DNA of 64,000 bases. Source: Desulfofustis limnaeus (GTDB taxonomy: Bacteria; Desulfobacterota; Desulfobulbia; Desulfobulbales; Desulfocapsaceae). The notes under the pieces were generated by a model. It was not told the DNA's origin. It saw nothing but the letters and a program-made list of their open reading frames with translations, and did no database searches. The DNA is taken from contig NZ_AP025516.1 in NCBI RefSeq assembly GCF_023169885.1, forward strand, positions 434,001-498,000, written 5' to 3'. Both the position numbers and the translations under genes were made by a program. Shown here in pieces: positions 40,649 to 49,972 of the stretch; the stretch's first letter is position 1; each line of letters begins with the position of its first letter.

Positions 40649-41878
40649 TTACCCGTTTTTCAGTTCATCCAGGTAATCCGCCCAGGACTGCATCATTTTC
40701 CGCCGTTCGAGAAGATGGGTGGTGCGGTTATAGGCTCGCCCCAAAGGATCACGAACAGCATGTGCCAGCTGGTGTTCAATTATCTCGGGGCGGATATGCA
40801 GCACCTCATCGAGGATCGTTCGGGCCATGGCACGGAAACCATGGCCGGTCATCTCGGTTTTGGTATCGTACCCCAAGCGTCGCAACGCGGCATTGATCGT
40901 GTTATTGCTCATTGGCCTCGTCAATGTTCTTGTGGAGGGGAAGACGTATTGGCTCTCTCCGGTCAATGCTTTTAGGTCTTGGAGGATCGCGATCGCCTGA
41001 GTGGCAAGAGGCACCAGGTGGAATTCTCCCTTGCGGCGAGCTTTTTCGATTTTTGTGAGCTTAAGTTTTTCCGCCGGAATGTTCCATTCCCTTTTTTCCA
41101 AATCGAATTCCTTCCATTCCGCCTGTCTGAGTTCACCGGGGCGGATAAAAAAGTGGGGGGCCAATCTCAGAGCACACAGCGTGACGAATCCACCCCTGTA
41201 CCCATCTATTGCTCGCAGAAGCGATCCGACTTCCGCGGGATCGGTGATAGCCGCGTAATGTTGTTTTTGATAAGAAGGCAGAGCGCCTCGGAGGTCTGGG
41301 GTCAAATCGCGGTCGGCGCGGCCAGTGGCAATGGCATATCGGAAAATCTGGCCGCAGTTCTGTTTGGCTCTGTGCGCGGTATCGAGCGTGCCTTTAGCCT
41401 CAAGCCTGCGCAGGCAGGCTAGCAACTCCGGGACAGTTATGGATCGGATGGACTTGTTGCCGATCCATGGAAAAATGTATAGTTCGAGGCGGCGAATGAC
41501 CTTATCCGAATGGCTGGACGCCCAGTTCAAGGAATATTTCTTGTGCCATTCTCGGGCGATTACCTCGAAGGTCTCCGCCTGCTCATTCTCTTCAGCTTTT
41601 TGGGCTTTGGCGACGGTCCCGGGGTTGATGCCCTTTTCGAGAAGAGAGCGGGCGTGTGCACGCTTCTGCCGGGCTTCCGTAAGGCTGGTTTGGGGGTAGG
41701 AACCAAGGCTAAGGAGTTTTTCTGTACCCCCAAAGCGATATTTCAGTCGCCAGAGTTTCCCGCCGGTGGGGGTAATCAGGAGGAAAAGACCACCGCCATC
41801 GAACAGCTTGGAATTTTTCCCTTTGGCTTTTGCGGCTCTAATTTTGACGTCTGTCAGAGGTACGATTTGCCTTGGCAT
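40649..41878 (-). CDS. P4-type tyrosine integrase of the island
   Basis: 409 aa. It starts with the DUF4102 arm-binding domain: PLTDVKIRAAKAKGKNSKLFDGGGLFLLITPTGGKLWRLKYRFGGTEKLLSLGSYPQTSLTEAR. A core-binding domain and a catalytic domain follow, with Arg in RPGELRQAEWKEFDL, HGFRAMART (His-x-x-Arg) and a late Tyr in GRAYNRTTHLLERRK. GGAGG precedes the ATG. The gene lies about 185 bp from the tRNA-Ala gene, into whose 3' part this integrase family inserts DNA. Two TACCCCCAAA motifs lie inside its N-terminal codons and two just upstream, so the gene's promoter probably overlaps its own binding sites. Confidence 0.93.
   Translation of the reverse strand: MPRQIVPLTDVKIRAAKAKGKNSKLFDGGGLFLLITPTGGKLWRLKYRFGGTEKLLSLGSYPQTSLTEARQKRAHARSLLEKGINPGTVAKAQKAEENEQAETFEVIAREWHKKYSLNWASSHSDKVIRRLELYIFPWIGNKSIRSITVPELLACLRRLEAKGTLDTAHRAKQNCGQIFRYAIATGRADRDLTPDLRGALPSYQKQHYAAITDPAEVGSLLRAIDGYRGGFVTLCALRLAPHFFIRPGELRQAEWKEFDLEKREWNIPAEKLKLTKIEKARRKGEFHLVPLATQAIAILQDLKALTGESQYVFPSTRTLTRPMSNNTINAALRRLGYDTKTEMTGHGFRAMARTILDEVLHIRPEIIEHQLAHAVRDPLGRAYNRTTHLLERRKMMQSWADYLDELKNG
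41689..41734 (+). repeat. Two TACCCCCAAA motifs inside the integrase gene (inverted pair)
   Basis: TTTGGGGGTA at 41689-41698 and TACCCCCAAA at 41725-41734. They encode parts of SYPQT and FGGT, which are conserved protein blocks, so these two copies may be partly coincidental. Confidence 0.4.
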
Positions 41879-41896
41879 TACGGTGGCCTCCAGGTT

Positions 41897-41952
41897 TTTG
41901 GGGGTACTCCGGGTAGGGGGTGCATCCGCATACCCCTATAAGTACCCCCAAA
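41897..41952 (+). repeat. Two TACCCCCAAA motifs between the integrase and the tRNA
   Basis: TTTGGGGGTA at 41897-41906 and TACCCCCAAA at 41943-41952, in opposite orientation, non-coding. Together with the left-end pair they flank the island symmetrically (60-80 bp from attL; 120-185 bp from attR). Confidence 0.6.
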
Positions 41953-41998
41953 TGTCATGGATTTAACCGTATATCATTGGACGTTATAAGACAATAAA

Positions 41999-42029
41999 AA
42001 ACCCGCTATCCCTTGTGGGGCGCGGGTTT
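41999..42029 (-). terminator. Intrinsic terminator downstream of tRNA-Ala, supplied by the island
   Basis: AAACCCGC (41999-42006) pairs with GCGGGTTT (42022-42029); on the minus strand the stem is followed by TTTTTT. It lies 35 bp past the tRNA 3' end, inside the island, so the element brings its own tRNA terminator. Confidence 0.8.
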
Positions 42030-42063
42030 AATAAACGGTTTTGGACACTGTTGGATCAAGAAT

Positions 42064-42139
<76 letters not shown>

Positions 42140-42164
42140 ACTCCGGCGTCTCTTGAGAGATGAC

Positions 42165-42194
42165 CGTATACCAAGGTTGGCCGGGGTCTGTCAA
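42165..42194 (-). promoter_or_regulatory. Sigma-70-type promoter of tRNA-Ala
   Basis: On the minus strand: -35 TTGACA (42189-42194), 18-nt spacer, -10 TATACG (42165-42170), 25 nt before the tRNA 5' end. A perfect -35 and the position support it. Confidence 0.8.
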
Positions 42195-42336
42195 TAAAAA
42201 ATCGGACGAGGAGCCGCTTTCCATTAATCTTGCGAAGATAGTAGCGAACTGGTATCTTTCTTTGTTTCCATAGCCAATCTGTCCTTTATCGCTCCGAACG
42301 GGGCAGGCGCCTGGCGCGCAGGGTTGACAAACGTAG

Positions 42337-43407
<1,071 letters not shown>

Positions 43408-43460
43408 GTAATGCGAGAGGCACCTTCCCCCCGCTCCGAATCTGAAGGGGCTCTTGTGCC

Positions 43461-44339
43461 GTGAACACCCAAGCCAAGGACAGGAAGAGCAGGGCCAAGC
43501 CGCTGCGTTTCCGGACGCTGCTTCTGATTCTGTTGCTGGTCTCGGTCTGCCTGTTGCTCTTTGCCTCGACCCTGGGCGGGCGTTTCGGTTTCCTGCACCA
43601 GACCACCCTGGAGGCCCTGGGGCCGCTTCAGTCAGTGATGGCCAAGGGAACGGCACAGGTGCAACGACTCTATGAAGGATATGTCGACCTGCTCCATGTG
43701 CGTCAGGAGAACGCTCGCCTGAAAAACCTGCTGCTCTCCTATGAGGAAGAGCTGGCCAAATATCGGGAGGCCTATGCCACCTACCTCCGGCTGCAGGAGG
43801 AGTTGAGTTTTCGGCAGGCGGCAGACTTTCCGCCGCTAACGGCCCGGGTGATCGGGCGGGACCCGGCCTTCTGGTTCCATACCATCATTGTCGATCGGGG
43901 TGAGCAGGATGGGGTGACCGAGGGCATGGTGGCGCTTACCGCCCGCGGTATCGTCGGCCAGGTTATCCAGGTGTCACGCAACTACAGCAAGATCCTGCTG
44001 GCCATCGCACCAAGTAGCGCCATTGACGTGCTGGTGCAGAAAAACCGGGTGCGGGGCATCCTCAAGGGGGTCGGTGAGTCGGGGTTCGTCTTGCATTATG
44101 TTTTGAAAAACGCCGATGTCGCCCGGGGTGACCAGGTGGTTACCGCCGGGATCGGTGGGCTCTTTCCGTCCGGCATACCGGTGGGTGTCGTTGCCGACGT
44201 GCAGCGGCAGAAACGGGGAATGTTCCTGGAGATCACGGTGGACCCGGCAGTGGATTTCCAGCGTCTTGAGTTTGTGCAGCTCAATTTGTCGCTGCAGCAG
44301 TCGCTGGCTCAGGAGCGCATCGGTCCGGCCGTCAGGTGA
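43461..44339 (+). CDS. mreC: Rod shape-determining protein MreC
   Basis: 292 aa. One membrane helix (LLLILLLVSVCLLLFASTLGG), a periplasmic coiled coil (QENARLKNLLLSYEEELAKYREAYATYLRLQEEL), then two beta-barrel domains (ARVIGRDPAFWFHTIIVDRGEQDGVTEGMVALTARGIVGQVIQV; GIGGLFPSGIPVGVV). It binds PBP2 and activates the elongasome. GTG start; the site is weak (GAAGGGG, about 12 nt before), so translation may depend on mreB. It ends 4 bp before mreD. Confidence 0.94.
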   Translation: MNTQAKDRKSRAKPLRFRTLLLILLLVSVCLLLFASTLGGRFGFLHQTTLEALGPLQSVMAKGTAQVQRLYEGYVDLLHVRQENARLKNLLLSYEEELAKYREAYATYLRLQEELSFRQAADFPPLTARVIGRDPAFWFHTIIVDRGEQDGVTEGMVALTARGIVGQVIQVSRNYSKILLAIAPSSAIDVLVQKNRVRGILKGVGESGFVLHYVLKNADVARGDQVVTAGIGGLFPSGIPVGVVADVQRQKRGMFLEITVDPAVDFQRLEFVQLNLSLQQSLAQERIGPAVR

Positions 44340-44343
44340 TCGT

Positions 44344-44877
44344 ATGCGAACCGTCGCCTTTTTTCTTCTCTCCGTAGGCCTTCTCGTTCTGCAGACCACC
44401 GTCCTGCAGGCGGGGCCGTCCTGGTTTAGTGTTCCCGACCTGGTGCTGGTGCTGGTGGCCTTCATCGCCTATCGCTTTCCGTGGTTGTCCGGTTTGTTTC
44501 TCTGCTTCGCCGCCGGCTGGATGATGGATGTGCTGGCCGGCAGCTTCCCCGGATTGTTTCTTTTTCAGTATCTCTTTGTTTTCCTGGTATTGTTGCTGGT
44601 TACCCAGCGGAGTCCAATCCGGGAGTCGGCCTATCAGGTGCCGCTGGTCGGTATCGTTTACTTCACCGTGCAGTGTGTGTCATACTTCGCCATGAGTGCC
44701 ATCGATGCCGAGTTCCTGTTGCCTTGGTCCTGGGGGCGATTGATCCGTGACACGGTGGTGGTCATGGTGGCCACGATCCCCTGTTTCATCCTGTTCAACA
44801 GCCTTTATGAGTACCTGATGCAACGCCGGACCGTTGCCCGCGTCCTGCAACGGAAATCAGGCAATCGATTTCGTTGA
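44344..44877 (+). CDS. mreD: Rod shape-determining protein MreD
   Basis: 177 aa integral membrane protein with about five helices (VAFFLLSVGLLVLQTTVLQ; DLVLVLVAFIAYRFPWLSGLFLCFAAGWMMDVLAG; LFLFQYLFVFLVLLLVTQR). The GWMMDVLAG block is typical of MreD. The ATG lies 4 bp after mreC ends. Its end precedes the mrdA start by 4 bp. Confidence 0.9.
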   Translation: MRTVAFFLLSVGLLVLQTTVLQAGPSWFSVPDLVLVLVAFIAYRFPWLSGLFLCFAAGWMMDVLAGSFPGLFLFQYLFVFLVLLLVTQRSPIRESAYQVPLVGIVYFTVQCVSYFAMSAIDAEFLLPWSWGRLIRDTVVVMVATIPCFILFNSLYEYLMQRRTVARVLQRKSGNRFR

Positions 44878-44881
44878 AGCC

Positions 44882-46789
44882 ATGAACGACAAGTTTTTTG
44901 AACAGGTGGAAGAGATCAGCGAGCGGGATGATCGGGCGCTGATCATGTTGAAACGAAGGGCCTTGTTCGCGCCGTTCGTGGTCTTGGCCTTTTTCTTTCC
45001 GATCGCTGCTCGGTTCTGGTATCTGCAGATCAACAAAGGCGATCAGTATCGTCAAAAAGCCGATTCGAATCGGGTGCGGATCACCTCGTTGCCGCCGCCG
45101 CGCGGTCATATTCTCGATCACTACGGCCGGGAGATCGTCACCAACCGACCTTCCTTCAACGTGGTCATGATTCGGGAAGATTCCTTTGAAATCGACGACG
45201 TGCTGAAGCGCCTGGCGGTCGTTCTTAAAGAGGATATCGAGGTGTTATGGGAGCGGATCAGGGATGCCTCGGGAACCCCGCGTCATGTCCCGATCGTGCT
45301 CAAGGAGGATATCCCGTGGGACACCTTGGCGTACCTGGAGAACAACAAATACAAGTTTTCCGGCATCCGTATCGAGGTTCGTCCGGTACGTACCTATCAT
45401 TACGGGAATTTAGCCGCCAATGCCATTGGCTATATCGGTTCGATCAATCGGCAACAACTGGAGCAGGACCAGGAAGGCTTCTACGAAGGGGGTGACCTGA
45501 TCGGCAAACGTGGATTGGAACTGCTCCGGGAGAAAGACCTGCGCGGTGAGAAGGGGGAACGTTCCGCGGAAGTGGATGCCCGCGGGTTCGAACAGCAACA
45601 GCTGAAAAACATGGAGCCGCTACCGGGCAACGATGTTCACCTGACCATTGACGCCGAGTTGCAGAAGGCCGCCGAAGAGTACATGGCGATTGGCGAAAAG
45701 GCCGGTGCGGTGGTGGTCATGGAGGTGGACACCGGACGGCTGCTGGCCGCAGCCAGCACGCCGACCATCCATTTGGAGGATTTCATTGGCGGGATATCAA
45801 AGAAGAACTGGGACGCACTGCTGAACAACTCCCGCCATCCGCTGATCAATAAGGTCGTCCAGGCTGCCTATCCGCCTGGTTCCACGTATAAGATCGTTAC
45901 CGCTCTGGGCGGATTGGTGGAAGGTGTCATTGATGAAAATACCATGATCTATTGTCCCGGCCAGTACCGTTTTGGCAATCGTACGTATCGCTGCTGGAAA
46001 CGCGGGGGGCATGGCGCGGTTGAGATCAGACGGGCACTGGCCGAATCCTGCGATGTCTACTTCTACCAGGTCGGACAACGGCTCGGGGTCGATAAACTGG
46101 CCGAATACGCTCGTAAGCTAGGACTCGGCAGCGAGACCGGCGTTGATATGGAATATGAAAAAGCCGGTTTGATCCCGACCAAGGATTGGAAGCGCCAGCG
46201 GCATAACGAACAATGGCACGACGGGGAGACCCTGTCAGTGGCCATCGGCCAGGGCTTCAACCTGACGACACCGCTGCAGGTCTGCCTGATGACGGCGGCC
46301 GTGGCCAACGGCGGCCGAATCTATCGACCACGATTGGTGGAGTCGGTAACGACCCCGGATGGCAGAGTTGTGGATCGATTCTCCCCGGAGTTGATGAGTG
46401 AATTGTCGGAACGGGAAAAACACTTCCTACCAATCATCCGGGACGGGTTGTTCGAGGTGGTTCAGGGTAAGCGGGGCACCGCCCGTCAGGTGCGCATCGA
46501 AGGGATGACGGTGGCCGGCAAGACCGGTACCGCGCAGGTGGTTCGTCTGGCAGTCTACAAGGGCATGAAAGAAGAAGACATCCCCTACGAATACCGGGAC
46601 CATGCCTGGTTTACCTGTTATGCACCGGCCGACAAGCCGGAGATAGCCGTGACCGTTCTGGTTGAGCACGGGTTGCACGGCGGTTCCGGGGCCGGGCCGG
46701 TGGCGCGGGTAATGCTGAAGAAATATTTCGAGCATCGGCTGCAGCAGATGGAAGACAGCGTGGCCGACGCTTCGGGAAGGAATGGTTGA
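44882..46789 (+). CDS. mrdA: Penicillin-binding protein 2 (elongasome transpeptidase)
   Basis: 635 aa. A single N-terminal helix (FAPFVVLAFFFPIAARFWYLQI), the dimerisation/pedestal domain (RITSLPPPRGHILDHYGREIVTNRPSF), and the transpeptidase: active Ser in YPPGSTYKIVTAL (SxxK), SCD in LAESCDVYF, and AGKTGTAQV (KTG). It cross-links peptidoglycan during side-wall growth, working with RodA. ATG at 44882; an earlier in-frame ATG lies inside mreD. Normal length for the family. Confidence 0.96.
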   Translation: MNDKFFEQVEEISERDDRALIMLKRRALFAPFVVLAFFFPIAARFWYLQINKGDQYRQKADSNRVRITSLPPPRGHILDHYGREIVTNRPSFNVVMIREDSFEIDDVLKRLAVVLKEDIEVLWERIRDASGTPRHVPIVLKEDIPWDTLAYLENNKYKFSGIRIEVRPVRTYHYGNLAANAIGYIGSINRQQLEQDQEGFYEGGDLIGKRGLELLREKDLRGEKGERSAEVDARGFEQQQLKNMEPLPGNDVHLTIDAELQKAAEEYMAIGEKAGAVVVMEVDTGRLLAAASTPTIHLEDFIGGISKKNWDALLNNSRHPLINKVVQAAYPPGSTYKIVTALGGLVEGVIDENTMIYCPGQYRFGNRTYRCWKRGGHGAVEIRRALAESCDVYFYQVGQRLGVDKLAEYARKLGLGSETGVDMEYEKAGLIPTKDWKRQRHNEQWHDGETLSVAIGQGFNLTTPLQVCLMTAAVANGGRIYRPRLVESVTTPDGRVVDRFSPELMSELSEREKHFLPIIRDGLFEVVQGKRGTARQVRIEGMTVAGKTGTAQVVRLAVYKGMKEEDIPYEYRDHAWFTCYAPADKPEIAVTVLVEHGLHGGSGAGPVARVMLKKYFEHRLQQMEDSVADASGRNG

Positions 46790-46837
46790 TGGCCGGTTGG
46801 CGGCGCGGCTCCGGCAACCGGAGGTGAGGCAGAGAGA

Positions 46838-47962
46838 ATGTTTCGTTTCGACAGAAGACTCTTGATTCATTTTGACTGGGGCCTGCTGATCATGCTCCTG
46901 CTGATCTGCGGCATGGCGCTATTCAATCTCTACAGTGCTTCCTATCCGCCGCAACCGTGGGGGACGCCGCCCTACCTGAAGCAGTTGTACTTTTTTCTGA
47001 TGGGCTTTGCGGCGATCGTCTTTCTGCTCGGTTTCGATTATCAGGAACTTCACTTCTGGAACTATTTTTTCTACGGTGTTGTCGTCTTGCTCCTGCTGAC
47101 CATCCTCTTTATCGGAAAAAGTGCCGGTGGAGCACAGCGCTGGATATCGCTGGGTTTTTTCAATCTGCAACCGTCCGAGCTGGCCAAACTGATGCTGGTG
47201 ATCACTCTAGCCAGTTATTATTCCCGCAAAGACGTCACCGACGGTTATACCATCAGGCAACTGGTAGTGCCGATCGTACTGACGGCCGTTCCCTTCCTGC
47301 TGATCCTGTTGCAGCCCGATCTCGGTACGGCGTTGATGCTCGGTTTCATCTTCGCTTCGATGACCATTTTCGTCAAATTGCGGTTGTCGGTCTACCTGAT
47401 CCTTGGCGGAAGCGCTGTGGGGTGTGCCTTTCTCGCCTGGGAACATCTGCTTCTTCCCTATCAGAAACAGCGTGTCCAAACGTTTCTCAATCCCGAGGCC
47501 GATCCCATGGGGCATGGCTATCAGATCATGCAGTCGAAGATCGCGGTAGGCAGCGGCGGACAGTTCGGCAGGGGGTACCTGGAAGGAACCCAGGGGCACC
47601 TTCATTTTCTGCCGGAGCGGCATACTGACTTCGCCTTTGCCGTCTGGAGTGAGGAGTGGGGTTTTGCCGGCAGCATGTTCTTTCTCGGCGTCTATTTCCT
47701 GATGCTGGTCTGGGGGCTTTATTCGAGCATGTTCGCCCGGGACCGGTTCGGGGTACTGTTGTCGTTCGGTATCGTCATGCTCATTTTCTGGCAGGCGGTC
47801 ATTAACCTGCTGATGATCCTCGGCTTGTTACCGGTCGTGGGTATCCCCTTGCCGCTCGTGTCCTATGGCGGTTCCTCTCTGCTGACGACCATGCTTGGCA
47901 TCGGCATCCTGCTCAATGTCAGGATGAGACGGTTTCAGAGCCCTCGAGGGCAGATCGATTGA
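46838..47962 (+). CDS. rodA: Peptidoglycan glycosyltransferase RodA
   Basis: 374 aa SEDS-family membrane protein with about ten helices. Family blocks: SAGGAQRWISLGFFNLQPSELAKLMLVI, LLQPDLGTALML, the catalytic-Asp loop GYLEGTQGHLHFLPERHTDFAFAVWSEEWGFAG, and PLPLVSYGGSSLLTTMLGIGILLNV. It polymerises lipid II into glycan strands together with PBP2. It starts 48 bp after mrdA with GAGG upstream, and ends 9 bp from convergent hemH. Confidence 0.96.
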   Translation: MFRFDRRLLIHFDWGLLIMLLLICGMALFNLYSASYPPQPWGTPPYLKQLYFFLMGFAAIVFLLGFDYQELHFWNYFFYGVVVLLLLTILFIGKSAGGAQRWISLGFFNLQPSELAKLMLVITLASYYSRKDVTDGYTIRQLVVPIVLTAVPFLLILLQPDLGTALMLGFIFASMTIFVKLRLSVYLILGGSAVGCAFLAWEHLLLPYQKQRVQTFLNPEADPMGHGYQIMQSKIAVGSGGQFGRGYLEGTQGHLHFLPERHTDFAFAVWSEEWGFAGSMFFLGVYFLMLVWGLYSSMFARDRFGVLLSFGIVMLIFWQAVINLLMILGLLPVVGIPLPLVSYGGSSLLTTMLGIGILLNVRMRRFQSPRGQID

Positions 47963-47971
47963 GGGGCTGTT

Positions 47972-48964
47972 CTACGCGGCTTGTACGTGCTCCAAAACCA
48001 GTTGTTTCAAGCCGTGGATAAAACGCGGATGGGTGTTGAGCCCGCGGGTGGATTCCAGACGGATACCCTTGTCGGCGGCGAGACTGCGATAGGCAATGTC
48101 GATTTCGTACAAGGTTTCCACATGGTCCGAGACAAAACTGATCGGCACCATGAGGATGGCTCGGCACCCTTGGCCGGCGAGGTCTTCGATCATCTCCGGG
48201 GTGGATGGTGCCAACCATTGCACCGGGCCGCTCCGGCTCTGATAACAGATCTTGCCCGGTTTGCCGGTCAGCCGTTCCAGGGCGTTGATGGTGCGCTGGA
48301 GGTGCTCAACGTAGGGGTCGCCTTCTTCGATAAACGAGACCGGCAGGCTGTGGGCACTGTACACGATGTCCACGGCCTGACCGGAAAATCGCTGCAGCCC
48401 TTGCTCGACGAGATCGGCGAGGGCAGCGATATAGTCCGGCTGGTCCGGCCAAAAAAGTATCTCGGTCAGCGGCAGCGATGGCTTGGCTACGGCTAGCTGG
48501 CGCCGCAGCTCGTTGATCGATGATCCGGTGGTGGCTTTTGAGTAATGCGGGTAGAGGGTGAGAGCCACGACCCGGTCCACCCCGGCGTCGAGCAACTGCC
48601 CAACCGCCTCGTCGGTGAACGGATACCAGTAGCGCATGGCGGTAGTCACCGTAAACCTGCCGTTCATCGACAGAGCCTCCTGCAGTGCCTGCTGCTGCTG
48701 CCTGGTGATCGCGGTAATCGGTGAGCCGCCGCCGATCTTGGCGTAAGTGGCGCTACTTTTCGGTGCTCGTTTCCTGGCGATCAACCAAGCCAGCGGTTTT
48801 TGCAGCAAGCGCGGGCCAAGACGGATGATCTGCCGATCGGAGAAGAGGTTGAAGAGGAACGGGCGGACGTCGTCACGTTTCTCCGGGCCGCCCATATTCA
48901 TCAGCACGACGCCGGTGTGTTGCTGCCCACATGTTGCTGGGGCAGTGTGTTTCATAGTCTCCAT
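47972..48964 (-). CDS. hemH: Ferrochelatase
   Basis: 330 aa. It inserts Fe2+ into protoporphyrin IX (or coproporphyrin in some lineages), ending heme synthesis. Seen: GVVLMNMGGPEKRDDVRPFLFNLFSD at the N-terminus, active-site His in VYSAHSLPVSFIEEGDPY, YQSRSGPVQWLAPST, and the Glu loop PISFVSDHVETLYEIDI. Two starts are possible, at 48964 (MET-MKH) or 48955 (MKHTAPATCG). GGAG lies very near the second. It is convergent with rodA. Confidence 0.95.
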   Translation of the reverse strand: METMKHTAPATCGQQHTGVVLMNMGGPEKRDDVRPFLFNLFSDRQIIRLGPRLLQKPLAWLIARKRAPKSSATYAKIGGGSPITAITRQQQQALQEALSMNGRFTVTTAMRYWYPFTDEAVGQLLDAGVDRVVALTLYPHYSKATTGSSINELRRQLAVAKPSLPLTEILFWPDQPDYIAALADLVEQGLQRFSGQAVDIVYSAHSLPVSFIEEGDPYVEHLQRTINALERLTGKPGKICYQSRSGPVQWLAPSTPEMIEDLAGQGCRAILMVPISFVSDHVETLYEIDIAYRSLAADKGIRLESTRGLNTHPRFIHGLKQLVLEHVQAA

Positions 48965-49367
48965 CCGTTTTACATACCACAGGAAAAAACGACAGAGAAG
49001 AATCTTTTCGATGAGGCGCCGGGAAATCCGGAGAAGGAGTTAGGGAGCGTGAAAATAATCGTAGTGCTCTTGATTCTACCTGGACACCGCATATAATAGA
49101 GGTAAATGGAACGCGTTTTTTATTGGTCAGCTCGCGTTCACAAGAGTTTGGTGAATGATGTCGAAACCGCTCTCCGCTCACCCCCAACCCGCTGCTTTTC
49201 CCACCCCTCTTTATTGTTGTACCCTCCCGGTCGAATGGTTGCTTTGTTCGTGGTCTATTCCGATCAGGACCCTTATCGACGGGGAGGTTGTTGCTTGTGG
49301 AGCACCCTGGCGGGTGCATGTGTTTAGCGACGCTTACCGTTGCTGAAACGCTTTATGGAGGAATTCT
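48965..49367. promoter_or_regulatory. Intergenic region with promoter and long leader before the HPF/CSD gene
   Basis: 403 bp without a supported gene. A rightward sigma-70-type promoter is visible: TTGATT (49070-49075), 16-nt spacer, TATAAT (49092-49097). This gives a leader of about 260 nt. A 73-codon open frame at 49106-49327 has poor, low-similarity-looking composition and I do not call it. The leader may carry regulation; no defined riboswitch is recognised. Confidence 0.6.
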
Positions 49368-49901
49368 ATGGAACTGAAAGTCGAAGCCCGAAATGTTGAG
49401 TTGAAAAAAGGCTGGCAGATGAAAATCGACGAGGAGAAGGAGAAATTGCTGCGCAACTATGCGAGCTTTGTCCTGCACCTGCGGGTAGTGATCGAGGCCA
49501 CGACTCACCATAAAGAGGGCGGTTACGAAGTCAAGATCGTGGCTTCGGTGCCCAACGATACGGTCGTGGTCAGCAAAAAAGGGGAGGTAGTTCGACCACT
49601 GCTTATCGAGGCCTTCGATGTACTTACCCTCCAACTCAAAGAGAGGCTGCGAAAAATTCGGAAGGTAAAAAAAGGTGCAGATGCAGCGCCGGATTTGGAC
49701 AAGGCCGGGGTGATCAACATGGTATCACCGCACGAGTCCTATGGATTCATCCGTTCAGTCGATCAACGGGAGATCTATTTCCACGAAAACGCCTTGAAAA
49801 ATATCGGTATCGAAGAGTTGGCCGAGGGAGACAGTGTCCTGTATGGTGAGACGTTCGGCGACAAAGGCCCGCAGGCATCGTGGGTTCGCCTGGCGAAATA
49901 A
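49368..49901 (+). CDS. HPF/RaiA-like ribosome-associated protein fused to a cold-shock domain
   Basis: 177 aa. Residues 1-105 resemble the HPF/RaiA fold (VEARNVELKKGWQMKIDEEKEKLLRNYASFVLHLRVVIEA), which sits on idle ribosomes at the A/P sites. Residues 112-177 form a cold-shock domain: GVINMVSPHESYGFIRSVDQREIYFHENAL, with the YGFI and IYFH aromatic RNA-binding motifs in place. The two halves together suggest ribosome hibernation or RNA binding under stress. GGAGG lies 6 nt before the ATG. It is a single-gene transcript ended by a strong hairpin. Confidence 0.85.
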   Translation: MELKVEARNVELKKGWQMKIDEEKEKLLRNYASFVLHLRVVIEATTHHKEGGYEVKIVASVPNDTVVVSKKGEVVRPLLIEAFDVLTLQLKERLRKIRKVKKGADAAPDLDKAGVINMVSPHESYGFIRSVDQREIYFHENALKNIGIEELAEGDSVLYGETFGDKGPQASWVRLAK

Positions 49902-49921
49902 CAGCTGAAAAGAATAGCGGA

Positions 49922-49964
49922 AAACCAAAGCGGCCCCGGACTGGTTCCGGGGCCGCTTTGGTTT
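49922..49964 (+). terminator. Strong bidirectional terminator between HPF/CSD and the radical SAM gene
   Basis: An 18-bp perfect stem: AAACCAAAGCGGCCCCGG (49922-49939) and CCGGGGCCGCTTTGGTTT (49947-49964), with a 7-nt loop. U-rich ends lie on both strands, serving the two convergent genes. Confidence 0.9.
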
Positions 49965-49972
49965 CATGACAG

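Noticed and set aside
49106-49327. 73-codon frame right after the promoter upstream of the HPF/CSD gene
   Set aside because: Poor ribosome spacing, no conserved features; more likely leader sequence.
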